DNA of 64,000 bases from Paraplanobispora takensis (GTDB taxonomy: Bacteria > Actinomycetota > Actinomycetes > Streptosporangiales > Streptosporangiaceae), in NCBI RefSeq assembly GCF_016863195.1, contig NZ_BOOK01000014.1, positions 62,001 through 126,000 on the forward strand, written 5' to 3'. The position numbers were made by a program, and so were the translations under genes. Position 1 is the stretch's first letter, and every line of letters starts with the position of its first letter. Shown piece by piece: positions 1-9,416 of the stretch. The notes beneath the pieces were generated by a model, which did not search any database, was not told where the DNA came from, and saw only the letters and a list, made by a program, of their open reading frames with translations.

Positions 1-1
1 G

Positions 2-496
2 GCCACGCTCGGCGCCGACCGCTCCCGCGAGCACATGGAGGCGCACGCCAAGGGCGACACCGTCACGCACTGCGGCCTGCGAGCCGACCAGGTCGTCGAG
101 TGGGCGACCCGTGGCGGCGCCCGCGCGCTCGGCCGTGACGACCTGGGCCGCGTCGAGGCCGGCGGGAAGGCCGACCTCGTGCTCATCAAGAACGACAGCT
201 CGCCCGTCTCGTTCCCGCTGCTCAACCCCTTCGGCCACGTCGCCTTCCAGGCCCAGCGCGCAGACGTGCACACCGTCGTCGTCGACGGCCGGGTGGTCAA
301 GCACGGGCACCGCCTGCTCGGTGTCGACCTGGCCGCCGCCCGCCGCCAGGTGGAGCGCACGGTCGAGCACCTGCGCGGGGCCATGGGGGAGGAGGCCTGG
401 CTCAAGGGCATGAACCCCGACATCCCCGAGACGAAGATCCTCGACAACCCGTACACCTACACCGACTACCGCAGCACCTCGACGCACCGGCGGTGA
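2..496 (+). CDS. Amidohydrolase family protein, C-terminal part (5' truncated by window)
   Basis: The reading frame is open from base 2, so only the last 164 residues of a longer enzyme are visible; the catalytic His/Asp metal ligands of the TIM barrel lie outside the window. What remains looks like the end of a cytosine deaminase / chlorohydrolase-type amidohydrolase. A helix (VEWATRGGARALG) is followed by the typical LGRVEAGGKADLVLI segment, where the chain returns to the small beta-sandwich, and by VHTVVVDGRVVKHG, the sandwich strand found in nearly all SsnA/AtzA-like deaminases. The tail (about 60 residues after that) is longer and less recognisable. The substrate cannot be read from this part. 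Confidence 0.75.
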   Translation, partial: ATLGADRSREHMEAHAKGDTVTHCGLRADQVVEWATRGGARALGRDDLGRVEAGGKADLVLIKNDSSPVSFPLLNPFGHVAFQAQRADVHTVVVDGRVVKHGHRLLGVDLAAARRQVERTVEHLRGAMGEEAWLKGMNPDIPETKILDNPYTYTDYRSTSTHRR

Positions 497-518
497 GCGG
501 GGCCCGGCACGGCATGAG

Positions 519-568
519 GCCGCCGTCCGGGGAGCCGCCGTCCGGGCAGTCGCCGTCCGGGCAGTCGC
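519..568. repeat. 15-bp tandem repeat, 3.3 copies
   Basis: Units at 519-533, 534-548 and 549-563, plus GTCGC at 564-568. The core GCCGTCCGGG is constant and the other positions vary by one or two bases. It lies between the amidohydrolase stop and the IclR gene, so it is noncoding. It may be a local replication-slippage repeat; no function is visible. Confidence 0.8.
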
Positions 569-637
569 AGCGGGCGGGAGGATCCCCGGGGCACCCCTTA
601 GAGTGGATCAGTCCGTTCGAGCGAGCGAGGGGCGTCC

Positions 638-1438
638 ATGGCGCGTGCTGACACCGGCCCCGACTTCATCGAGGCCCTGGCCCGCGGCCTCGACGTCATC
701 AGGGCCTTCCGGCCCGGACGCCCGGTCATGTCCCTGACCGAGGTGGCGACGGCCACGGGACTGGCCCGGCCGACGGCGCGCCGCATCCTGCTGACCCTGC
801 GGGAGCTGGGATACGCCAGGACCGAGCAGGGCGGTTTCGCCCTCACCCCGCGCGTGCTGGAGCTGGGCGTGTCCTACGTGCGCTCGATGGGGCTGTGGGA
901 GGTGGCCAGGCCGCACCTGGAGCGCCTGGTGGCGCAGACGCACGAGTCGTCGTCGATCGCCCAGCTGGACGGGTCGGACATCGTCTACGTGGCCCGCGTG
1001 GCCGTACCCAAGATCGTCACTCTGTCGGTGCAGATCGGCACGCGCTTCCCCGCGCTGCAGACCTCTCTCGGCAAGGTGCTGCTGGCCGCCCTGTCCCCGG
1101 CGGAGGCGGAGCGGGTCCTCGCCGAGCCGAGCCGGTCGGGCGTGGAGCCGCGCTGGCGGCCGTCGGCCGAGGAGCGCGAGGCGGCGCTGCGCACGGTGCG
1201 GGCCAGGGGCTGGGCGCTCACCGACGAGCAGCTCGCCCTGGGCATCCGGTCCGTGGCCGCCCCGCTGCGCGACGGCCTGGGCAACGTGATCGCGGCCGTC
1301 AACGTCAACGCGCACGCCGCGGAGACCTCCGTCGAGAAGCTGACCGAGGACTATCTGCCGCTGCTGCTGAAGACCGCCGGAGCGATCAGCGCCGACTGGG
1401 CGCTGTACGAGACGGTCCCGCAGGTCACGGCCTCCTGA
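638..1438 (+). CDS. IclR-family transcriptional regulator (PcaR/PobR type)
   Basis: A 266-residue protein with full IclR architecture. The N-terminal winged helix-turn-helix spans about residues 12-75 (the LTEVATATGLARPTARRIL helix pair). The C-terminal GAF-like effector domain spans about 85-255, with the family hallmarks SSIAQLDGSDIVYVAR, the TSLGKVLLAAL segment and the LGIRSVAAPLRD loop. These match the PcaR/PobR branch that controls aromatic-acid (protocatechuate / 4-hydroxybenzoate) catabolism, but no such catabolic gene is in the window, so the target is unknown. ATG at 638 follows a GAGGGG ribosome site. The only upstream neighbour in the same direction is the truncated amidohydrolase, a possible target. 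Confidence 0.85.
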   Translation: MARADTGPDFIEALARGLDVIRAFRPGRPVMSLTEVATATGLARPTARRILLTLRELGYARTEQGGFALTPRVLELGVSYVRSMGLWEVARPHLERLVAQTHESSSIAQLDGSDIVYVARVAVPKIVTLSVQIGTRFPALQTSLGKVLLAALSPAEAERVLAEPSRSGVEPRWRPSAEEREAALRTVRARGWALTDEQLALGIRSVAAPLRDGLGNVIAAVNVNAHAAETSVEKLTEDYLPLLLKTAGAISADWALYETVPQVTAS

Positions 1439-1481
1439 CCTCCCCGCTCGCCCGCCGATCGGCGAGGGGCCGGTATGACGC

Positions 1482-2099
1482 TCAGGTCCCGGTGCGGGGC
1501 CAGGCGGCCAGGGCCAGTTCGGCCGTCTCGGTGAGCTCCGCCGCCGTGGCGCCGTCGCGGGCCCGCTGGGACATGCCCTGGATGACCGCGGCGAAGTAGG
1601 CGGCCAGGGCGCGGGGGTCGGCGGTGGCGGGAAGCTCGCCTTCGCGCCGCGCGGTCTCCAGGCGCGCCTCGAAGGCGGCCAGGTTCGCGTTGCGCAGGTC
1701 GCGCAGGAACGCCGCGACCCCGGCGTCCTGGACGGTGACGTTGGTGGCGGCGCTGATGGTCAGGCAGCCGGGCGGATGGCCGGGGCCGGGATAGAAGGCC
1801 GCCGCCTCGCGCAGGATGCGGCCGAACGCCTCGCGGGCGGTGGGCTCCTCCCGCAGGGCGGCGCCGGCGAACGCGCCGGCGGGGGAGCGGCCGTAGGCGT
1901 GGACCACCTCTTCGAACAGGGACTTCTTGTCTCCGAACGCCGCGTACAGGCTGCCGGGCTTGATGCCCATGACCCGGGTCAGCTCGCCGACGGACGTGGC
2001 CTCGTAGCCGTGCTCCCAGAACAGCCGGGTGGCGGCCTCCAGGGCCGTCGCACGGTCGAACGCCGGCGGGCGCCCTCGTTTCGCCCCTGTCCCACTCAT
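1482..2099 (-). CDS. TetR-family transcriptional repressor
   Basis: 205 residues. The N-terminal TetR DNA-binding domain (about 15-60) shows the recognisable helix-turn-helix GYEATSVGELTRVMGIKPGSLYAAFGDKKSLF. The C-terminal region (about 85-200) is a helical ligand-binding domain of the common AcrR/LmrA-like sort, with PGPGHPPGCLTI as its only distinctive segment. The start at 2099 (MSGTGAKRGRP) was preferred to a start 9 codons upstream because the earlier one would lie inside the operator. It is divergent from an SDR oxidoreductase and shares an 87-bp promoter region containing a palindromic operator, so it very probably represses itself and the SDR gene. The inducer is unknown. Confidence 0.88.
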   Translation of the reverse strand: MSGTGAKRGRPPAFDRATALEAATRLFWEHGYEATSVGELTRVMGIKPGSLYAAFGDKKSLFEEVVHAYGRSPAGAFAGAALREEPTAREAFGRILREAAAFYPGPGHPPGCLTISAATNVTVQDAGVAAFLRDLRNANLAAFEARLETARREGELPATADPRALAAYFAAVIQGMSQRARDGATAAELTETAELALAAWPRTGT

Positions 2100-2112
2100 G
2101 CCCCCGATTCTA

Positions 2113-2161
2113 GAGCGATCCCTCAAAAAAGTGTGTTACGTTTCTTATTGAGTGATCGCTC
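2113..2161. promoter_or_regulatory. Palindromic operator between TetR and SDR genes
   Basis: GAGCGATCCCTCAA at 2113-2126 and TTGAGTGATCGCTC at 2148-2161 are inverted 14-mers with one mismatch, separated by 21 bp that hold an AT-rich stretch (GTGTTACGTTTCTTA). The region is the only gap between two divergent genes. Arms this long and this conserved are typical of a TetR operator bound by two dimers or one dimer per arm. Confidence 0.75.
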
Positions 2162-2186
2162 AAGAAATAAGGGATGGAGACCAGTC

Positions 2187-2960
2187 ATGGCAGTGGGAAC
2201 ACTCGAGGGCAAGGTCGCGCTGGTGACCGGCGGCAGCAGAGGCATCGGCCGGGCCGTCGCGCAGCGGCTCGCCCGGGACGGCGCCGCCGTCGCCGTCGCC
2301 TACGCCCGCGACGAGGCGGCGGCGGCTGAGACCGTCGAGCGCGTCAGCAAGGACGGCGGCCGGGCCTTCGCGTTGCGCGCGGAGCTGGGGCGGCATGGGG
2401 ACGCGGCCCGCCTGTGGGCCGCCTTCGACGCCGCGGCCGGGGAGCACGCGCCCGGCGGGAGGCTCGACATCATCGTCAACAACGCCGGGATCGGCCGCAG
2501 CGCGCCGCTGGCCTCGCTGTCCGAGGACGGCTTCGACGAGGTGTTCGCCGTGAACGTGCGCGCGCCGTTCTTCATCGTGCAGCAGGGGCTGAGCCGCCTG
2601 CGCGACGGGGGCCGGATCGTCAACATCTCCAGCGGCGCGGCCCGCCTGGCCATGCCGGAGATCATCGCGTACGGCGCGACCAAGGGGGCGCTGGACACCT
2701 TCACCCTCAACCTCGCCAAGGAGCTGGGTCCCCGGGGCATCACGGTGAACTCGGTGGCCCCCGGGATCATCGACACCGACGTCAACGCGGGCTGGCTGCG
2801 CGGCAACCCGCAGGCCGAGGCGCACGCGGCGTCCCTGGCCGCCCTCGGTCGGGTCGGGCGGCCCGAGGACGTGGCCGACGTGGTGGCCTTCCTCGCCTCC
2901 GACGACGCGCGCTGGGTGACCGGGCGGGTCGTCGACGCCACGGGCGGTTCCGGGTTGTGA
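2187..2960 (+). CDS. Short-chain dehydrogenase/reductase (SDR)
   Basis: 257 residues, classical SDR length. The NAD(P)-binding motif TGGSRGIG is near residue 14 and the structural NNAG near 96. The catalytic triad is present: Ser in NISSGAARL and YGATK (Tyr-x3-Lys), 13 residues later. The C-terminus has the usual PGIIDTDVN loop and the ...WVTGRVVDATGG ending. It most resembles 3-oxoacyl-ACP reductase / glucose-dehydrogenase-like SDRs that act on soluble carbonyl or hydroxyl substrates; the substrate is not predictable. ATG at 2187 is preceded by GGATGGAGA. It is divergent from, and probably repressed by, the TetR protein. Such TetR-SDR pairs usually respond to a toxic small molecule. Confidence 0.88.
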   Translation: MAVGTLEGKVALVTGGSRGIGRAVAQRLARDGAAVAVAYARDEAAAAETVERVSKDGGRAFALRAELGRHGDAARLWAAFDAAAGEHAPGGRLDIIVNNAGIGRSAPLASLSEDGFDEVFAVNVRAPFFIVQQGLSRLRDGGRIVNISSGAARLAMPEIIAYGATKGALDTFTLNLAKELGPRGITVNSVAPGIIDTDVNAGWLRGNPQAEAHAASLAALGRVGRPEDVADVVAFLASDDARWVTGRVVDATGGSGL

Positions 2961-3023
2961 GCCCTTCTCCCGGATGAGGGCGCCGTACGGCACCGCCTCC
3001 GTTCCGGTGGTCGGCGCCTCCGT

Positions 3024-3042
3024 CCCGGCCGGCGGCGCCGGG
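3024..3042. terminator. GC-rich hairpin between convergent SDR and hypB genes
   Basis: CCCGGC (3024-3029) and GCCGGG (3037-3042) form a 6-bp stem with a 7-nt loop in the 92-bp gap between two converging genes. There is no U-tract, as is common in actinobacteria, so terminator function is inferred from position only. Confidence 0.35.
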
Positions 3043-3052
3043 CCCGTCCCGG

Positions 3053-4289
<1,237 letters not shown>

Positions 4290-4290
<1 letters not shown>

Positions 4291-5360
4291 CAGCAGATCC
4301 TCGGCAGCGGGTCGCCCACCAGCAGATCGCAGATCCGGGTCCCGCCGAACACGGTGTTCAGCAGCACCAGGCCCGGCGGGTCGTCCTTGACCCGGCCGAT
4401 CAGCGCGGCCCGCTCGCCGAGGGGGTGGCCGCGCATGGCGGCGAGCGCGGCATCCGCCTCGGCGCCGTCCACGAAGACCACCATCCGCCCCTCGCACGCC
4501 ACGTACAGCGGGTCGATGCCCAGCAGCTCCGAGGCCCCGCGCACCTCGGGCTCCACCGGCACCGCCCGCTCGTCGACGACCACCGCGACGCCGGCCGCCC
4601 CGGCCACCTCGTTGAGCACCGTGGCCACCCCGCCCCGGGTGGCGTCGCGCATCACGCGCACCCCCGGTGCGGCGGCCAGCAGCGCGGCCACCAGGCCGTG
4701 CAGCGGCGCGGTGTCGGAGACCAGGTCGGCCTCGATGTCGAGCTCGCCGCGGGCCAGCATGATCGTGATGCCGTGGGCGCCGACCGGGCCGGAGACCAGG
4801 ACCGCGTCGCCGGGCCGCACGGTCGCGGCGCCCAGCCGGCCGGGACGGTCGATCACCCCCACCCCGGCGGTGTTGACGTAGCAGCCGTCGCCCTTGCCGC
4901 GCTGCACCACCTTGGTGTCCCCGGTGACCACCGACACCCCGGCCGCCTGCGCCGCCGCCCGCATCGAGTCCACGATCCGGGTCAGGTCGGCGATCGGGAA
5001 GCCCTCCTCCAGGATGAAGCCGGCCGTCAGGTACAGCGGCCTGGCCCCGGAGACCGCCAGGTCGTTCACCGTGCCGTTGACCGCCAGGTCGCCGATGTCC
5101 CCGCCGGGGAAGAACAGCGGCGAGACCACGAACGAGTCGGTGGTCAGCGCCAGCCGCGCCCCGTCCACGGACAGCGCGGCGGCGTCCTCCAGCGGTTCCA
5201 GCAGCGGGTTGCGGAACGCCTCCAGGAAGATCGCCTCGACCAGGGTGCGGGTGGCCTTCCCGCCCGAGCCGTGGGCGAGGGTGACGCGCTCCTCGCGCAC
5301 CTTCGGGCGCCGCCGCCTGGCCCGCTCGATCCGGTCCAGGACCTGCTCCTCCGGGTTCAC
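4290..5360 (-). CDS. hypE: HypE, carbamoyl dehydratase for CN ligand synthesis
   Basis: 356 residues. HypE accepts a carbamoyl group from HypF on its C-terminal cysteine and dehydrates it with ATP to thiocyanate, the source of the active-site CN ligands. The protein ends in PRIC, exactly the conserved C-terminal Cys. The PurM/ThiL-like ATPase fold is visible: AHGSGGKATR near residue 34, the DSFVVSPLFFPGGDIG segment and VVTGDTKVV. The GTG start at 5360 overlaps the hypD stop (GTGA) and was preferred over longer frames, which are antisense-like. The stop overlaps the hypA start. It is probably made with HypD at matched levels by translational coupling. Confidence 0.95.
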
Positions 5361-6484
5361 GTGACGCTCGCCTCCCGGACCCTGGTGCGGGTGAACCTGC
5401 CGAAGTTGTAGTAGGCGGCGCAGGCGCCCTCCGGCGAGACCATGCACGTGCCGATCGGCGTCTCCGGCGTGCAGGCCGTACCGAACACCTTGCACTCCCA
5501 CGGTTTCAGCACACCCTTGAGCACCTCGCCGCACTGGCACGCCTTGGGGTCGGCCACCCGCACCCCCGGCGTCTCGAACAGCAGCTCGGCGTCGAAGGCG
5601 GCGTACCGCTGCCGCATCCGCAGCGCGGAGTGGGAGATGAACCCCAGCCCCCGCCACTCGAAGTACGGCCGCAGCTCCATCACCTCGCCGATCGCGCGCA
5701 GCGCGGTCGGGTTGCCGTCCCAGGGGACCACGCGCGCGTACTGGTTCTCCACCTCGGCGCGGCCCTCGCGCAGCTGCAGCAGCAGCATGTAGATCGACTG
5801 CAGGATGTCCAGCGGCTCGAACCCGGCCACCACCAGCGGCTTGCCGTAGTCGCGGGCGATGAACTCATACGGCCGGCAGCCGATGACCGTGGAGACGTGC
5901 CCGGGGCCGATGAACCCGTCCAGCCGCAGGTCGGGGGAGTCCAGGATGGCCTTGATCGCCGGGATGATCATGATGTGGTTGCAGAAGACGGAGAAGTTCT
6001 CCAGTCCCTCCTTGGCCGCCCGCAGCACGGTCATCGCGGTCGACGGCGCGGTCGTCTCGAACCCGATGGCCATGAACACCACCTGCCGGTCCGGGTTCTG
6101 CCGGGCGATCTTCAGGGAGTCCAGCGGCGAGTAGACCATCCGGATGCTGGTGCCCTCGGCGTTGGAGTCGAAGAAGTTCCCGCCGCTGCCCGGCACCCGC
6201 ATCATGTCGCCGAAGGAGGTCATCAGCACCTCCGGCCGCCGGGCGATGTGGATCGCGTCGTCGATGCGGCCCATGGGGATGACGCACACCGGGCAGCCCG
6301 GGCCGTGGACAAGCGTGACGTTCTCGGGCAGGTAGTCCTCCAGTCCGTGCTTGTAGATCGTGTGGGTGTGCCCGCCGCACACCTCCATGAACTTGTACTC
6401 CCGTCCGGGCTCGCACAGAGCGGCGATCTTGGCCGACAGCGCCCTGGCCGTCTCGGCGTTCCGGAACTCGTCAACGAACCGCAT
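5357..6484 (-). CDS. hypD: HypD, Fe(CN)2CO scaffold protein
   Basis: 375 residues, full length. HypD carries a [4Fe-4S] cluster and, with HypC, assembles the Fe(CN)2CO unit. Diagnostic motifs are EVCGGHTH (Cys36), GPGCPVC (Cys64/Cys67) and a cysteine-rich C-terminus (ACQCG, WECK, TACTP, TCMVSPEGAC) supplying the cluster ligands. ATG at 6484 lies 9 bp after the hypC stop, with the AGGAGG-like site GGAGGCCGG upstream. All conserved cysteines are present, so it should be functional. Confidence 0.96.
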   Translation of the reverse strand: MRFVDEFRNAETARALSAKIAALCEPGREYKFMEVCGGHTHTIYKHGLEDYLPENVTLVHGPGCPVCVIPMGRIDDAIHIARRPEVLMTSFGDMMRVPGSGGNFFDSNAEGTSIRMVYSPLDSLKIARQNPDRQVVFMAIGFETTAPSTAMTVLRAAKEGLENFSVFCNHIMIIPAIKAILDSPDLRLDGFIGPGHVSTVIGCRPYEFIARDYGKPLVVAGFEPLDILQSIYMLLLQLREGRAEVENQYARVVPWDGNPTALRAIGEVMELRPYFEWRGLGFISHSALRMRQRYAAFDAELLFETPGVRVADPKACQCGEVLKGVLKPWECKVFGTACTPETPIGTCMVSPEGACAAYYNFGRFTRTRVREASVT

Positions 6485-6493
6485 ACCGGCCTC

Positions 6494-6766
6494 CTAGATG
6501 ATCCGGGACTCGCGCAGCGCCGCGATCTCGTCCTCGTAGGCCTTCCCGATGCCCTCCAGGAACTCCATCGCCGCCTTGGCCTCCGCTTCGTCGATCTTGG
6601 AGAGCGCGAAGCCGACGTGGATGAGCACCCAGTCGCCCGGCTCCACCCCCTCCTCGGCCAGCAGGCCGATGTTGATGGCGCGTTTGACCCCGCTCACGTC
6701 GACCCGGGCCAGATCGGGCCGGTCGGCCAGGATCTCGATCACCTCTCCCGGGATTCCCAGGCACAT
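6494..6766 (-). CDS. hypC: HypC, hydrogenase maturation chaperone
   Basis: 90 residues, normal size for HypC/HybG/HupF. It begins MCLGIPG with the essential Cys2, which binds the iron unit with HypD and then the large-subunit precursor. A small beta-barrel core (VDVSGVKRAINIGLL... PGDWVLIHVGFALSKID) and a C-terminal helix follow. The gene overlaps the end of the upstream protease gene by 28 bp. A second, divergent HypC-like protein is encoded at 9413-9634; this one has the canonical N-terminus and is the likely partner of HypD. Confidence 0.95.
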   Translation of the reverse strand: MCLGIPGEVIEILADRPDLARVDVSGVKRAINIGLLAEEGVEPGDWVLIHVGFALSKIDEAEAKAAMEFLEGIGKAYEDEIAALRESRII

Positions 6767-7260
6767 GTCCGCTCCCTTTCGATCAGGTCGACGACCGCCT
6801 CCATCGCGGTGCCGACGGCCCGCTCGACGGCGGGGCTCAGCCCCATCCGGTGTTCGAGCGTCGCGGGCTCGCAGCCCACCAGCAGCAACCGCCGGGGCGG
6901 CCGGCCGAGCATGCCCATCAGGGCCAGGACGGCGTCCGGCTGCATGCCGTGGGCGTCGAGACGGGTCGGGGCCCCGGCCTCCAGCTCGACGACCGAGACC
7001 GTGCCGGGCGGATCGCCCAGGCCGACCGCGTCAATCATGATCATCACGTCGTAGTCGCCGTCCACCGTGTCGTAGGCCAGGTGCATGCCGCGGATTCCGT
7101 AGTCCGCGACCCGCACCCCGGCCGGCAGCGCCAGGTCGGCCAGCCGGCGGACGACCTCCACCCCGAAGCCGTCGTCGCCGAGGAACACGTTGCCGACCCC
7201 GGCCACCAGGATCCGCGCGGCCGCGTTCCCCTCCGAGCCCGGGGGGACGGCGGCGGTCAC
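6739..7260 (-). CDS. Hydrogenase maturation endopeptidase (HycI/HyaD family)
   Basis: 173 residues. This family removes the C-terminal tail of the large subunit once nickel is in place. The N-terminal ILVAGVGNVFLGDDGFGVEV matches the family signature (GNxxxxDDGxG), with further metal-site candidates in MIMIDAVGLGD and DAHGMQPD. The likely substrate is HhyL, whose C-terminus has a 22-residue tail after DPCLPCGVH. The GTG start at 7260 overlaps the stop of the upstream gene (GTGA); the next in-frame start would cut into the first strand. Confidence 0.92.
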   Translation of the reverse strand: MTAAVPPGSEGNAAARILVAGVGNVFLGDDGFGVEVVRRLADLALPAGVRVADYGIRGMHLAYDTVDGDYDVMIMIDAVGLGDPPGTVSVVELEAGAPTRLDAHGMQPDAVLALMGMLGRPPRRLLLVGCEPATLEHRMGLSPAVERAVGTAMEAVVDLIERERTCAWESRER

Positions 7261-8735
7261 AGCGGCTCCACCTCGTCCGGGGCGAAGTAGCGGAATCTTC
7301 CGTGGGCGGCGTAGGCGTCCTCCTCGCCGTCCCCGTCGAGCGCCACCGCCAGGTGCACGCCGCCGTCCACGTCGTGCAGCACGGCCGCCACGGTCGCCGT
7401 GCGCCCGGCCAGGAACATGTCCTGGGCGTCGGCCCGGCGTCCGGGGCGCAGCCGTACCGGCGAGCCCTTCGCCACCCTGACCCCGGCCACGACCACGGCG
7501 TCGGTCTCCGGGGACACCGAGGCGTCGGCGCCCGGATCCCACCACGGCACCGCCGGACGGCCGGTCGCCTCGGGCCACGACTCCCGCGGATCTCCCGTCG
7601 CCTCCGGCCACGACTCCCGCGGATCTCCCGTCGCCTCCGGCCACGACTCCCGCGGGTCTCCGGTCGTTCCCGGCCACGGCTCGCCCGGCTGCCCGTCCGG
7701 CTCCCGCGACCCGTCCGGCGGTTTCCGCGGCTGCCCGGTGACCGCGCGCAGGTCCCGCACCGCGCCGTGCAGGCGGGCCAGCGTCTCCGCGGGCAGGTGG
7801 TCCACCCGCTCGATCAGCTCGGCCGCGCGCGGGTCGGTGGCCCGGGCCTGCCGCTTCTCCTCCTCGGTGAGCGCCATCGTGCGCAGGGTGAGGATCTCGT
7901 CGATCTCGGTGCCGTCGAACAGCTCGCCCGGGCTCTCCTCGGCGACCGCCGGATAGTCGTAGAGGATGATCGGCGAGCAGAGCACGGTGTCGCGCCGGCC
8001 GGGTTCGCCGACCAGCACCGGCCACATGCCCTCGTTGCGGCACTCGCGCGCCCGCGCCGCGGCCCACTCCGGGGGGTCCAGCGAGGACAGGAAGCCGCCT
8101 GAGGTGATCGACAGCAGCACGTGCGCGGCGATCAGCGCGCTCTTCAGCGCCCCCGGCCTGCTGCCCGCGACCGCCTCGGGGGAGGCGTCCGCGGTGTTGG
8201 CCACGCACAGCCGCAGCCGCAGCCCGCCGTACGGGCCGGGCAGGGGGTCGGCGCGCAGCAGCAGCTCACCGCGGAGCGGCAGGCGGCGGCGGGCCAGCCG
8301 CGCCCCGCCGCCGCCCGGGATCGGCTCGACGTCCACGCCGCCGGGCACCTGGAAGGGCACCCGGTTGTCACCGGCGAGCAGGTCGGCCACCCGCAGCGCC
8401 GCGTCGACCTCCCGCTCGACCGCCTCCTCCCAGGTGGTGTACTCGGTGCCGGCCACCCGCAGCGAGGGCACCGCCGCACCCGCGCCGTCCTGGACGACCC
8501 TCTCCTGCAGGTGCAGGAACCGCAGCCGGACGTGGAGCACGGCCCCGGCCCGCGCCTCGGCGAGCAGCTCGGTCCGCGAGCGCGACGACTCCCCCCGGCA
8601 GCCGGGCGGCGCCAGCACGCCCCACTGCCAGCGCACCCTGTTCTTGGCGGCCGAGGCGCGGTACGGGTAGAGCAGGTAGCCCTCGTAGAGCACCGCGTCG
8701 GCGATCGCCCGCGCCCGCTCCGCTGCGCCGTTCAT
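7257..8735 (-). CDS. Hydrogenase-cluster conserved protein, function unknown (492 aa)
   Basis: I recognise this only as a conserved companion of actinobacterial group 1h hydrogenase clusters; no catalytic motif is visible. Residues 1-330 form a compact, mixed alpha/beta region beginning MNGAAERARAIADAVLYEGY and containing an aromatic patch NRVRWQWGVLAPPGCRGE. About 340-405 is a low-complexity, Pro/Trp/Glu-rich linker made of 11-residue repeats (GDPRESWPEAT). About 420-492 looks like a small beta barrel (RVAKGSPVRLRPGRRADAQD), resembling a KOW/SH3-like domain. The stop overlaps the protease start. Three copies of ATGAACGGC precede or form the start region (8700s), so the exact start is a little uncertain. 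A scaffold or assembly role is an inference from its position. Confidence 0.8.
   Translation of the reverse strand: MNGAAERARAIADAVLYEGYLLYPYRASAAKNRVRWQWGVLAPPGCRGESSRSRTELLAEARAGAVLHVRLRFLHLQERVVQDGAGAAVPSLRVAGTEYTTWEEAVEREVDAALRVADLLAGDNRVPFQVPGGVDVEPIPGGGGARLARRRLPLRGELLLRADPLPGPYGGLRLRLCVANTADASPEAVAGSRPGALKSALIAAHVLLSITSGGFLSSLDPPEWAAARARECRNEGMWPVLVGEPGRRDTVLCSPIILYDYPAVAEESPGELFDGTEIDEILTLRTMALTEEEKRQARATDPRAAELIERVDHLPAETLARLHGAVRDLRAVTGQPRKPPDGSREPDGQPGEPWPGTTGDPRESWPEATGDPRESWPEATGDPRESWPEATGRPAVPWWDPGADASVSPETDAVVVAGVRVAKGSPVRLRPGRRADAQDMFLAGRTATVAAVLHDVDGGVHLAVALDGDGEEDAYAAHGRFRYFAPDEVEPL
7567..7698. repeat. 33-bp coding tandem repeat, 3 clear copies plus 1 degenerate
   Basis: Units at 7567-7599, 7600-7632 and 7633-7665 differ by one to three bases. 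The fourth (7666-7698) is degenerate. They encode the GDPRESWPEAT linker of the 492-residue protein. The repeat period is a multiple of three, so copy changes keep the frame. Confidence 0.9.
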
Positions 8736-8789
8736 CTCGGGCCGTTCATCACGGCTCGCCCGTTTCGTGGCCGTTCATCGCGGGGCCGC

Positions 8790-9416
8790 TCATCTCGCGC
8801 GGTCCATGGTGAGCTCCCACAGAGCGTGGTACAGGGTGGTCTGCGCCTCCTGGATGCGGTGCACCGAGAGGGAGGGCACCGTGAACAGATAGTCGAGGGT
8901 GTCGATCTCGGCCATCCTGCCGCCGTCGTAGCCGGCCAGGCCCACCGTGAGCAGGCCGCGCCGGGCGGCCTCGTCGAAGGCCCGCAGCAGGTTCGCCGAG
9001 TTGCCGCTGGTCGACAGTCCCACCGCGATGTCCCGCGGACGGCCGAAGGCGGCGACCTGCCGGGAGAACACGACGTCGAAGCCGACGTCGTTGCTCAGCG
9101 CGGTGACGGACGCGATGTCGTTGGTCAGGCACAGCGCGCCCCGGCCCGAGCCGAGGAACAGCGACGCCAGGTCCTGGGCGTCGGTCGAGCTGCCGCCGTT
9201 GCCGAAGGCCAGCAGCCGCCCGCCGGCGGCGAACCGCTCGGCCATCCGGTCCGCGCACTCCAGCAGGCGCCGCCCCTCGCGCTCCAGGACGAGCGCGCGC
9301 AACTCGGCGGTCTCGCGCACCTTGGTCTCGGTGGACCGGCACACCTCCTCCAGCACATCCGTCGCCGTGCCGGAGTCGCCGGAGTACAGGAACGGGTAGA
9401 GGGAGTCCAGGCTCAT
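8790..9416 (-). CDS. SIS-domain protein, GmhA-like, catalytic Glu lost (SIS-1)
   Basis: 208 residues, the size and fold of sedoheptulose-7-phosphate isomerase (GmhA). Visible motifs are the SIS loop FGNGGSSTDAQ (71-81), the sugar-phosphate site LSTSGNS (134-140), and the C-terminal helix RIQEAQTTLYHALWE with Gln189 and His197, matching Gln172/His180 of E. coli GmhA as I recall that sequence. The position of the catalytic base Glu65 is Leu86 (DAQDLASLF), so alone it should not isomerise heptose. The start overlaps the stop of the HypC-like gene (ATGA). No heptose pathway is nearby; the context is purely hydrogenase maturation. See the paralogue at 9631-10218, which retains the Glu. Confidence 0.88.
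   Translation of the reverse strand: MSLDSLYPFLYSGDSGTATDVLEEVCRSTETKVRETAELRALVLEREGRRLLECADRMAERFAAGGRLLAFGNGGSSTDAQDLASLFLGSGRGALCLTNDIASVTALSNDVGFDVVFSRQVAAFGRPRDIAVGLSTSGNSANLLRAFDEAARRGLLTVGLAGYDGGRMAEIDTLDYLFTVPSLSVHRIQEAQTTLYHALWELTMDRAR

Noticed and set aside
2187-2960. Longer start of the SDR gene from 1776
   Set aside because: The extra N-terminus would be antisense to the TetR gene and would run through the operator; ATG 2187 has a ribosome site and starts the fold directly.
7567-7698. Possible CRISPR-like array from four regular 33-bp units
   Set aside because: Units are contiguous with no spacers and encode a regular protein linker in frame; no cas genes in the window.
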